Source: Octadecabacter algicola
GTDB taxonomy: Bacteria; Pseudomonadota; Alphaproteobacteria; Rhodobacterales; Rhodobacteraceae
Length of the DNA: 64,000 nt
Reading direction: 5' to 3'
Assembly (NCBI RefSeq): GCF_021532625.1
Contig: NZ_JAKGAR010000005.1
Location: forward strand, 1 to 64,000
Shown: positions 54,905-62,495 of the stretch, in pieces
How the letters are laid out: each line of letters starts with the position of its first letter
Numbering within the stretch: the stretch's first letter is position 1
Notes under the pieces: generated by a model
Told to the model about the DNA's origin: nothing
What the model saw: the letters and a program-made list of their open reading frames with translations, nothing else
Databases searched by the model: none
Made by a program: the position numbers and the translations under genes

Positions 54905-55831
54905 ATGTCGAAAGTTGCCCCAAACGCCACACAATCCGTTGAAATCGTGACCTGTTCGACGGCGTCCGATTTCGAATTGTTCGCGCCTCTTGCGGCATCC
55001 ATTGACAAGCATGTTGACGCTGATGTGCATCACAAAGTTGTCGTGCCGCGTGCTGATTTGGCGATGTTTGCTCCCCTCGCGTCCGCGCGACGTTCTGTAA
55101 TTGCGCAGGAAGACCTCCTGCCCTCGCGCCTGTTCAAATCCCCTCCTTTTCTTAAACACCTCGCGCGACTGCGCGCCGGTTTCCGGCGGCCTTTCTATCT
55201 GACGTCCAAGGCACAAGTCGTTCGCGGTTGGATGTTGCAGCAATTCCTGAAAATTCACATGACACAAACATCTGACGCGGCTGCCGTTCTGCATGTGGAC
55301 AGCGATGTCTGTTTCGTGCGCCCGTTTTCCGCAAAAGATGCGTTTGCTGACGGAAAAGTCACGATGTTCTGGGTCCAAGGCAATACCCGCAACCCCAAAC
55401 ACAGCGATTGGGTCGAAGGATCGTGCAAATTCCTTGGTGTGCCCACCCCGATCGAGCACAAAGCACACTACATTGAAAACTGCGTGATGTGGAGCACAGA
55501 TGTCGCCCGAGCGATGGTCAAACGGATCGAAGACACCCATGAAAAGACCCTGTTCGATGTGATTGTCGAGGCAGAAACCATGTCTGAATATTACCTCTAT
55601 GGGTTGTTTGCCGATCTATTCCCGGACGACGCTCCTCTTGCTCGCGAACCTGTTTCGTATTGCAATTCTTACTGGCCCAGATCGCCCGGCGCCGCTGTCT
55701 CCACCGAAGTTTTCATGCGCCGCTTGCAGCCCAAACACTGTGCAGTAGCCGTCCAATCAACGCACAAACTGGATATCGAAGATCGCCTGAAATTATACGC
55801 GGCACTCGACGATGCATTAGCCATAAGTTGA
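54905..55831 (+). CDS. DUF6492-like protein
   Basis: A 308-residue protein starting M-S-K-V-A-P-N with AGGA eight bases upstream. Earlier ATGs at 54860 and 54896 and a TTG at 54830 are alternatives. It contains V-L-H-V-D-S-D-V-C-F-V, a D-x-D site like GT-A transferases. W-R/Y-rich segments and H-K-A-H-Y-I-E-N-C-V-M-W also match what I recall of DUF6492. It is probably a glycosyltransferase. It is divergent from the GT2 gene. Confidence 0.75.
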   Translation: MSKVAPNATQSVEIVTCSTASDFELFAPLAASIDKHVDADVHHKVVVPRADLAMFAPLASARRSVIAQEDLLPSRLFKSPPFLKHLARLRAGFRRPFYLTSKAQVVRGWMLQQFLKIHMTQTSDAAAVLHVDSDVCFVRPFSAKDAFADGKVTMFWVQGNTRNPKHSDWVEGSCKFLGVPTPIEHKAHYIENCVMWSTDVARAMVKRIEDTHEKTLFDVIVEAETMSEYYLYGLFADLFPDDAPLAREPVSYCNSYWPRSPGAAVSTEVFMRRLQPKHCAVAVQSTHKLDIEDRLKLYAALDDALAIS

Positions 55832-55838
55832 TCATCTG

Positions 55839-55871
55839 GCGACAAACCTGTCATCAAGCAGGTTTTGTCGC
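55839..55871 (+). terminator. Hairpin after the DUF6492-like gene, weak terminator
   Basis: A 12-bp stem (55839-55850 with 55859-55871, one bulge) lies eight bases after the stop. It is followed by a G-run rather than a T-run. It may terminate weakly or protect the 3' end. Confidence 0.55.
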
Positions 55872-55993
55872 TGGATGGGGGGGCAACTAGCTAAGTTGTG
55901 ATTGGCTCAAGTCCTTAATCCCAAACATTCATTTCCCAAAACTCGCCGAATCCTGTATGAAATACTGGATTTCATTTATGCGGTTTTTTAGCG

Positions 55994-57607
55994 ATGGCTC
56001 TTTCTGACGACATTCCTTCGAAACATAATGACGGCCTTTTGCGAGGGTTCGCCACGTGGGGGCTGTTCTGGCTGTCCATCGCGATCATCGGTGCGTTCGC
56101 CTTTTTCGCTGATGGAATCGAAGCTCTTTTCGACGCATGGCAATTGCCCGAATACAGCCACGGTCCACTCATTCCGGTTCTGTCTGGATTCTTGTTTTTG
56201 AAACAGCTTAAAGACGTTCCAGTACGGCAAGGCCAGCTGCCTCGACGGTGGCCTGGTGTCGCGCTTATCTTGTTTTCATTGGTATTCGGCTTGTTAGGAA
56301 AGCTTTCGGGGATCAATGATCTTGTCGCTTATGCGTTAATCTTATGGGTCGGCGGCATCTTGTTGGTCAGCTGGGGCTGGGACCAAGGTAAACACTTTTG
56401 GGTTGGCGTCGTCCATCTTGTTTATATGCTGCCACTGCCGGGAGTTGTTTACTATAAGATCACCACAATTTTGCAGGCGATTTCCTCTGAGTTGGGTGTC
56501 TGGTTCCTTGCGTTGTTGAATGTACCTGTGTTCTTGGACGGGAATATCATCGACTTGGGTGTGACCAAACTGCACGTTGCTGAGGCCTGTTCCGGCCTAC
56601 GCTACATGTTCCCGATCATGTCATTCTCGTATATTTTTGCGTGCCTTTATCAGGGCCCACGTTGGCACAAGGCCGTTCTGTTGCTCTCAGCCGTGCCAAT
56701 CGCGATCTTCATGAACTCCGTTCGCATCGCGGTCGCTGGCCTGATTGTGCAGTACTACGGGCTCAGCTGGCTCGAAGGGTTCTCGCACTTCTTTGAAGGC
56801 TGGGTAATCTTCATCGCCTGCATCCTAATCCTGTTTGGTCTGGCGATTGTAATGCTGCGCCTGAACCCAGCAAAACCCACTCTAAGCCAAGCGTTGGATA
56901 TCGATTTCGACGGTATTATGCCGCAGCTGGCCCGCCTGCGTAACACTTTTCCATCAAGATCCATGATTACTGCGGCTATATTATCGGTTGGGGCCGCCCT
57001 TGTTTGGTTTGTCGCAGAACCCGACAGAGGCTCCCTAGCACTTGAACGTGATCCTTTCACATTATTCCCACGGACTTTTGACAGCGGCTGGCGCCAAGAC
57101 GGCGCACGCCAATCTCTGCCCAACAGTGTCTTGACATCCCTAGGTGCTGACGATTTTCATCAAGTGGACCTCGTAAAAGAGGGCGCTGCGGCCCCCGTTG
57201 GCTTGTTTATGGCCTGGTATGATGACCAAAGCACCGGAGGCGTTCACTCACCCGAGATCTGTTTGCCGGGTTCCGGTTGGGAAATCGCATGGTTGGAACG
57301 CACAGATATTTCTGCCCAGATGGATTTAGACACGCCGTTCAACATCAACCGCGCGATCATCCAAAAGGGCGAAGTTCGCATGATGGTTTTCTATTACTTC
57401 CAGCAAAAGAACCGCACTGTTGCGTGGGATTTTGCAGCGAAGATGTACCTGATGATCGACGGTATTCGCACGGGCCGCACGGATGGTGCCCTTGTTCGGC
57501 TGACCACTCCGATCTTGTCTGATGAAACCGACGCTGCCGCTGAGGCGCGCTTGATGGAAATGCTTCAATCCGTTCAGGATCCAATCCCGCGATTCATCCC
57601 ACTCTAG
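55994..57607 (+). CDS. xrtD: VPLPA-CTERM-specific exosortase XrtD, fused EpsI domain
   Basis: A 537-residue membrane peptidase. Residues 1-300 form the eight-helix exosortase core with the catalytic triad visible: Cys near 199 in A-E-A-C-S-G-L-R, Arg near 244 in N-S-V-R-I-A, and His near 265 in G-F-S-H-F-F. Residues about 330-537 are an EpsI domain, with the H-S-P-E-I-C-L-P-G-S-G-W motif. That fusion is characteristic of XrtD. It cleaves VPLPA-CTERM tags and is thought to attach or release the protein at the cell surface. Its only visible substrate is the protein encoded at 34294-34965. Confidence 0.95.
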   Translation: MALSDDIPSKHNDGLLRGFATWGLFWLSIAIIGAFAFFADGIEALFDAWQLPEYSHGPLIPVLSGFLFLKQLKDVPVRQGQLPRRWPGVALILFSLVFGLLGKLSGINDLVAYALILWVGGILLVSWGWDQGKHFWVGVVHLVYMLPLPGVVYYKITTILQAISSELGVWFLALLNVPVFLDGNIIDLGVTKLHVAEACSGLRYMFPIMSFSYIFACLYQGPRWHKAVLLLSAVPIAIFMNSVRIAVAGLIVQYYGLSWLEGFSHFFEGWVIFIACILILFGLAIVMLRLNPAKPTLSQALDIDFDGIMPQLARLRNTFPSRSMITAAILSVGAALVWFVAEPDRGSLALERDPFTLFPRTFDSGWRQDGARQSLPNSVLTSLGADDFHQVDLVKEGAAAPVGLFMAWYDDQSTGGVHSPEICLPGSGWEIAWLERTDISAQMDLDTPFNINRAIIQKGEVRMMVFYYFQQKNRTVAWDFAAKMYLMIDGIRTGRTDGALVRLTTPILSDETDAAAEARLMEMLQSVQDPIPRFIPL

Positions 57608-57631
57608 GCGGAACGCAGATTGCATGGAAAA

Positions 57632-57660
57632 AGCTCCTTTGCCAAATTGGTATAGGAGCT
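57632..57660 (-). terminator. Rho-independent terminator of the minus-strand operon
   Basis: AGCTCCT (57632-57638) pairs with AGGAGCT (57654-57660), with an extra palindrome inside the loop. On the minus strand five T follow. It lies between the convergent exosortase and WecG-like genes and mainly serves the latter. Confidence 0.7.
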
Positions 57661-57687
57661 ATTCTACTTCAAATTTGTGAGTGCTGC

Positions 57688-58494
57688 TTATGCGAACGGA
57701 TCTTTGTAAATCCCCAAACGCTGCTTCAGAACAGCCCATAAGAACGGCGGTTCATGGATAACATATCGGTGGAACCGTGCACGTGGTTCTTTGAACAGCC
57801 GGTACAGCCATTCAAAACCCCATTCGGTTATCCAAACAGGCGGACGTTTAAACGTACCGCTTTCGTAATCAATAGTCCCACCCAGCGGCAGCCACAGCTT
57901 GACCGCCGGCATCTTATGGCGATGTGCCATAATGAACTTTTCCTGACGGCCACCCGCCAGTCCAACAACACACACCGTCGCGCCGGACGCATTAATTGCA
58001 TCGATCATCCGTTCAATTTCTGCAGGATTAGAGTCGAAATCAAAGGCAGGACTGTCCGTGGCGACGACCATCTTACGTCCGACTTTTCGATTCACGCTCT
58101 CAGCGGCCAAATCCGCAATTCCAGGTTTTCCACCGCACAAGAAGATGGTCATAGATGGATCGTTTGCATACCGCGTATAAAATTTCGGGAAGTAATCAGA
58201 CCCAGACACTCGTTCTTTGACCGGCGTTCCCAACCACTTGGTTGCGAAAAACATGATCTGGCTGTCACAGGTGACCACATCGAATTCGTCCAACAAGTCG
58301 TAAAAAACGCGATCACTTTGCAGCTTCATAATCATATCGACGTGCAACGTCAGCATGACCCCTTCGCGGAAGTTTTCAACCAGATCATCCATTGAAATGT
58401 CATGCACGTAGGCATTTAGCATCGCAACACGCGACAAGTTACCTCGGTTAAGCGATCCTTCCTTGACCGTAGTTGGTTCGGGTGTCGTTATCAT
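57688..58494 (-). CDS. WecG/TagA/CpsF-family glycosyltransferase (GT26)
   Basis: A 268-residue protein starting M-I-T-T-P-E-P-T-T with AGGA upstream; the longer frame from 58548 lacks support. T-C-D-S-Q-I-M-F-F-A-T-K-W-L is the catalytic Asp region. G-S-D-Y-F-P, F-L-C-G-G-K-P-G and V-G-L-A-G-G-R-Q-E-K-F are family motifs. It transfers a sugar such as N-acetylmannosaminuronate or a related UDP-sugar to a lipid-linked acceptor. This links to the UDP-glucuronate enzyme at 7.7-9.0 kb only by general pathway logic. Confidence 0.92.
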   Translation of the reverse strand: MITTPEPTTVKEGSLNRGNLSRVAMLNAYVHDISMDDLVENFREGVMLTLHVDMIMKLQSDRVFYDLLDEFDVVTCDSQIMFFATKWLGTPVKERVSGSDYFPKFYTRYANDPSMTIFLCGGKPGIADLAAESVNRKVGRKMVVATDSPAFDFDSNPAEIERMIDAINASGATVCVVGLAGGRQEKFIMAHRHKMPAVKLWLPLGGTIDYESGTFKRPPVWITEWGFEWLYRLFKEPRARFHRYVIHEPPFLWAVLKQRLGIYKDPFA

Positions 58495-58495
58495 G

Positions 58496-59299
58496 TTAAG
58501 TGTCCTGTATCCTGTCTGAACGCGGCCCAGTGGCCGCGAAAAGCTCAATATCTCTGGCGTAATATTCTACGATAAAACTTTGGATATCATCTGATTTCCC
58601 AATCTCGGTGTCGATCGATTGGACTCGCGGTGTCGTCAGCGCCTTCATGGCTACCCGGCGAATAGAATCAACCATCCCAGCTGGCGCACGCGCCTTGACG
58701 AAATCCTTTGCCGCAATCGCCGGGCCAGCCATCCACGGATAACGGAATGTAACCGTCTTGTTGGAATGAAAGTCCTCAACCAACGGCGCGTCCAGTCGAG
58801 ACGAGAGATCGCGGAGCAAAAACCGCGTATCCGAAATTCTGTAACGGTTGCGCACGATAGGTGCACCGTCTAATTCGACAAACGAAGATTGCGGAATAAA
58901 ATGGCTAAATTTATGGTGTAAGTGGTCCTTACGATCGCGAAGGTGGGTGATGACGGCATCGACCTCGGCAATAACGTCCGCAGGTGTAACCTGATCCACG
59001 CGGCGCCCATGTATTTGACGGAAACGCTGGGCAATGGATGATGCAAACCGGTCAACCGGATCGCGCAAGATTGCGTAGCCTTCCAAAGACGAAACAAGCG
59101 AAAACGCATCTGGGAAATACTGCTTCAGCATGCCAAGAGGGACATGCGAGCTATCATAAAAACCCAGTTCTTTGTGCTGTTTGGTGCCCAGAAATTTACC
59201 TTCAAAATGATCGAGAGGCTGAATCTGATCACGTACGGACGACCCACCATTCTTCGGGATATGCATAAAGAAAAAACCGGCGTCTGGACAGGTTATCAT
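58496..59299 (-). CDS. Sulfotransferase family 2-like protein
   Basis: A 267-residue protein with PAPS loop F-F-M-H-I-P-K-N-G-G-S-S-V near residue 10. The second loop is Y-A-I-L-R-D-P-V-D-R-F-A-S-S near residue 75. It overlaps the oxidoreductase-like gene by four bases (ATGA) and is followed one base later by the GT26 gene, within one operon. Confidence 0.87.
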   Translation of the reverse strand: MITCPDAGFFFMHIPKNGGSSVRDQIQPLDHFEGKFLGTKQHKELGFYDSSHVPLGMLKQYFPDAFSLVSSLEGYAILRDPVDRFASSIAQRFRQIHGRRVDQVTPADVIAEVDAVITHLRDRKDHLHHKFSHFIPQSSFVELDGAPIVRNRYRISDTRFLLRDLSSRLDAPLVEDFHSNKTVTFRYPWMAGPAIAAKDFVKARAPAGMVDSIRRVAMKALTTPRVQSIDTEIGKSDDIQSFIVEYYARDIELFAATGPRSDRIQDT

Positions 59300-60165
59300 G
59301 ACGTCCCCATATACTTATCAACCAGTGCCTTAGTGCCTTCGATGTTACCGCGGGATGACGCGCCAAACACAAGGCTTTCAACGCCGGGCAATTCGGACAA
59401 CCAATGGATCGCTTCATCCGCTGGAATGGCGCCGGACGCGTAAACGGACATTGCGACCGCTCGCACTCGTCCCGATTTCAACGCGTCAAGATAGGCATCA
59501 AAACCACCAGACATGCGGAACCCGATCTTGTTAATGTTGGAACAGATGATCGGCTTTTCGATCCCCTGCCCTTCCAGCACCTCAAGCAACATCGGCATGT
59601 TCATGGTGATGTAGGCCGGCTCTGCGTTGTATTTTTCCTTTATGTGATCGTGGAACACGCGGAACGCGGAATGGAACCCCATGCCCATCAGCAAATCGGT
59701 AAACACGTTTTGAATAAAGACGACGGGTGTGTTCTGGCCACGGAACATCTTCATTTCCATGTCGATCAACACCCGCGCGATCCCGTCGACATCCTTCGTC
59801 GCGAGTGCCTTAGTGCCGGTAAGTGCCGTTTTCAGCAGGCCGTCATCGGGCATGAAACCTGTCAACGCGCCAACCATTCCCTGTTCTGTCACGGCGTTCG
59901 CGTATTTATGGGCGTAGGGCATGCAAGGGTAATAGGTGAACCCTTCCCACCGTTTAGGGTCTTTCTTTTGCGCCTCAACGATCTCTCCAATGCGATCGTG
60001 TGTGGTGCACATGAATGTGCGAATGCCCGCGTCATAGGCAGACCCCAGAACAGACAGGATTGCATCCGTTTCCTGAAAACGCATTGCCTGCGCGCGTGCT
60101 TTTTCCTCGGACATGTGGTTGATACCGAAAAATTGGTTGTCGCCGAAAAGTAACTTATCCATCAT
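59296..60165 (-). CDS. Aldo/keto reductase-like TIM-barrel protein, unusual
   Basis: A 289-residue protein with a TIM-barrel pattern resembling aldo/keto reductases. It has a D-N-Q-F-F-G-I-N start and a G-A-S-S-R-G-N-I-E cofactor-type loop near the C-terminus. The usual D-x-A-x-x-Y catalytic segment is not seen; the corresponding place reads F-M-C-T-T-H-D. The function is therefore uncertain. Its co-transcription with Gfo/Idh/MocA, sulfotransferase and GT26 genes suggests a role in modified-sugar synthesis. Confidence 0.65.
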   Translation of the reverse strand: MMDKLLFGDNQFFGINHMSEEKARAQAMRFQETDAILSVLGSAYDAGIRTFMCTTHDRIGEIVEAQKKDPKRWEGFTYYPCMPYAHKYANAVTEQGMVGALTGFMPDDGLLKTALTGTKALATKDVDGIARVLIDMEMKMFRGQNTPVVFIQNVFTDLLMGMGFHSAFRVFHDHIKEKYNAEPAYITMNMPMLLEVLEGQGIEKPIICSNINKIGFRMSGGFDAYLDALKSGRVRAVAMSVYASGAIPADEAIHWLSELPGVESLVFGASSRGNIEGTKALVDKYMGTS

Positions 60166-60174
60166 CCGCTCCCC

Positions 60175-61269
60175 TTAACGTCTCAACCAACCGCGCTTGC
60201 GCGGCTCTGGCTTTACTGGTGTCGGCGCTTCACCCACTGGGTGCCCCGTCTCGGCGTTTTCAATAATCATCGCCATGGTGCGATCTGTTTCAGCGGCAGA
60301 GCGGAACGTATTTTCCTGAGCCTCGTCCTTGCCCGCAATTGCGGCCTCAACGAAACGCGCGATCTGGGCGGAGTATTCTTCACCGCGCAGATAGAACCAT
60401 TCATCCTGCGTTAGCTCGGTCGTGTATTTCACCGACCAGCCCTTGCCGTAATCCGGCAAGTTTTCGTCTTCTTCACGCAGATAAACCTGACACTCTTGAC
60501 GGTCCGCATAAGCGCGCCCTTTGGTGCCCATAATGGTGATCTTGGTGGACATCTTACGGTGGCTTTCATCCGACCAGTTCACCGAAAGCTGTGCGACAGG
60601 TCCATTATCAAACCGCATGGTCGACATCACCTGATCGTCTGTTTCTTGCGAAAACACATGGCCCAGATCAGATCCCATCACCTGCTTTGGCGTGCCAAAA
60701 TACCAATTCAACAGATTCAGTGGGTGCGCTGCGTAATCATATAAACAGCCACCACCCTCGGTTTTATCCGTACGCCACGTAGCGCGTTTGGATCGCAATA
60801 CAACAGGGCCATAGGCCTCAGCGATGACGTGAGTGATACGCCCAAGCGCACCACTGTCCACAATCCGTTTCAGTTCAGCAAAAGCACCCACATGACGATA
60901 GTGATAGCCGACGCGATTGACCAAGCCTTTTTCTTCGGCCAGATCGGCAAGCGCGACACTGTCTGTCCAATCAAGGCAGAACGGCTTTTCGCAAAAAACA
61001 TGCAATCCACGTTCAAGGGCAGTGCGCACCATCGGCGCGTGCAGCTTGGAAGGGGTCGCGATGACAACAGCCTGCAATGCCTCGTCCGCCATTAGGGCAT
61101 CGAACCCTTTAACGACGGGTGCAGCGATGTTCTTGGACAGAACGTCCGTAATAAATCCTGGCTGGTCGCACGCCAAAGTGTCGGTCAACGGGTGCGGGTT
61201 CACCATGGCAAAATGGCTTAGTCCCATTTTACCTAATCCCACTACGCCAATGCGCAAACGCTCACTCAT
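60175..61269 (-). CDS. Gfo/Idh/MocA-family oxidoreductase
   Basis: A 364-residue NAD(P)-dependent sugar oxidoreductase starting M-S-E-R-L-R-I-G-V-V-G-L-G-K-M-G, preceded by AAGGAG. The Rossmann motif G-L-G-K-M-G and E-K-P-F-C-L-D (catalytic Lys region) are present. Y-D-Y-A-A-H-P-L-N-L-L follows. The substrate is probably a nucleotide-linked sugar or inositol. The start at 61314 would overlap a small upstream gene and has no ribosome-binding site. Confidence 0.9.
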   Translation of the reverse strand: MSERLRIGVVGLGKMGLSHFAMVNPHPLTDTLACDQPGFITDVLSKNIAAPVVKGFDALMADEALQAVVIATPSKLHAPMVRTALERGLHVFCEKPFCLDWTDSVALADLAEEKGLVNRVGYHYRHVGAFAELKRIVDSGALGRITHVIAEAYGPVVLRSKRATWRTDKTEGGGCLYDYAAHPLNLLNWYFGTPKQVMGSDLGHVFSQETDDQVMSTMRFDNGPVAQLSVNWSDESHRKMSTKITIMGTKGRAYADRQECQVYLREEDENLPDYGKGWSVKYTTELTQDEWFYLRGEEYSAQIARFVEAAIAGKDEAQENTFRSAAETDRTMAMIIENAETGHPVGEAPTPVKPEPRKRGWLRR

Positions 61270-61297
61270 GCAAAAAGCTCCTTTTTCATCGGTCCGT

Positions 61298-61411
61298 TTA
61301 ATACTTTTGGTCATTCAAATCGTCAGGGGATCGATGACCGATAATTGCGAAAATAAAAAGGCCACCAGCGACCATAATTACGATTAACGCCCAAATCGAA
61401 AAAAACGGCAA
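61298..61411 (-). CDS. Putative small membrane protein (37 aa)
   Basis: A 37-residue open frame encodes one strongly hydrophobic helix (S-I-W-A-L-I-V-I-M-V-A-G-G-L-F-I-F-A-I-I-G) and a charged tail H-R-S-P-D-D-L-N-D-Q-K-Y. The proposed start is TTG at 61411 with GGGGA about 10 bases upstream. It lies 28 bases before the oxidoreductase gene and 32 bases after a sulfotransferase gene on the same strand. No homologue is recognised. Confidence 0.4.
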   Translation of the reverse strand: MPFFSIWALIVIMVAGGLFIFAIIGHRSPDDLNDQKY

Positions 61412-61443
61412 GAAATAGCTGTCCCCAATAAGCTGATGCCGTC

Positions 61444-62301
61444 CTAGATATCCAATCCGGTTATGGTCTTTACCCGTGCGCGGTCCAGTTCAAACCGTCC
61501 CGCGACCTCCTCAAATCCCGTGATCTCAACCGCGATATCCTGCTTAAGGAAAGGCGCAATCAACTTCTTTTGGAGCGCTTGGGGCACGGCGCGGCGCAGT
61601 CCAGTTTCCACCCAAGGCGCGCGACCCCGCAATGATTTCAATGCGCGCCCCAATCCTGTCGCGCGGTGTGCGCTGTGTTTAGCCCCATCCTGCTTGGATG
61701 CTGGCGGCGGAGGAGGAGGCGCAATGCCAAGATGTTGCGCCGCAACAGCACTGACCGCCGCCGGATCAGCCGTCAGATCCTTAAAATCAATGAACAAGAA
61801 CCGCTCAATATCAAATACTTCAAGATAGCGGTCAATCTGATCGGCGTATTTGCTGGCCAGTTCGATCATCGGGTCAGCGTCCAGAACATCAGTCATCGAC
61901 ACTGGGCCTTTAGGTGCATCCCCATAGCGCAACCGGTGTTTATATGCCGATACCGCGCGCGCGACGGGATCGCGCAGGATGTAAATCAATCGCGCTTCAG
62001 GGTTCAAATCCGCAATACGCTGGGGCACGGGCGCTGTGATCCCCGGTGCGTCGGCATCCCCTAAAGCGTGGGCTGGACGCAGGAAACTATAAGTAGTGGA
62101 CGCATCGAGCAGAACCTTCGCGTCAGGATTTGAAAAACACGCAGCATACCAGTCCGGGCCACGGTCATACTGGCCGGTCAAGTATTGAGGCTCTTTCGGA
62201 TTGGACACGCAGACATCCGGTGATTGATCCAACAGAGCGGCCAATAACGTCGTGCCCGCCTTTTGCGCCCCGATCAAATAGGCATTTGGGGCTACGGCCA
62301 T
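61444..62301 (-). CDS. Sulfotransferase-like protein
   Basis: A 285-residue protein with PAPS loop L-I-G-A-Q-K-A-G-T-T-L-L near residue 8. The second loop is Y-I-L-R-D-P-V-A-R-A-V-S-A-Y. The start M-A-V-A-P-N-A-Y with GGAG upstream is chosen over 62445, which would add 48 non-family residues. It is divergent from the acyltransferase gene at 62496 and heads the minus operon that runs down to the GT26 gene. Confidence 0.88.
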   Translation of the reverse strand: MAVAPNAYLIGAQKAGTTLLAALLDQSPDVCVSNPKEPQYLTGQYDRGPDWYAACFSNPDAKVLLDASTTYSFLRPAHALGDADAPGITAPVPQRIADLNPEARLIYILRDPVARAVSAYKHRLRYGDAPKGPVSMTDVLDADPMIELASKYADQIDRYLEVFDIERFLFIDFKDLTADPAAVSAVAAQHLGIAPPPPPPASKQDGAKHSAHRATGLGRALKSLRGRAPWVETGLRRAVPQALQKKLIAPFLKQDIAVEITGFEEVAGRFELDRARVKTITGLDI

Positions 62302-62495
62302 GGCAAATTCTCCGATCCGAGGGCAATAGTATGGGTGCGCCGATACCAATATACGCCGCCCGCAGCTTTTGCACCGCCAAGCGACACTGATTACTGGATT
62401 TTTGCGGCACACTGTGCTTTCTACCCCGCAGTGCACGTCAAACAACCCCTTGTTTCTGCGGCACTCTGGATCAAACAGCGGATGATACTCTGCGG

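Noticed and set aside
54821-55540. N-terminal extension of the GT2 frame at 53.9-54.8 kb
   Set aside because: It overlaps the divergent DUF6492-like gene completely, and the GT2 domain begins at the ATG at 54820.
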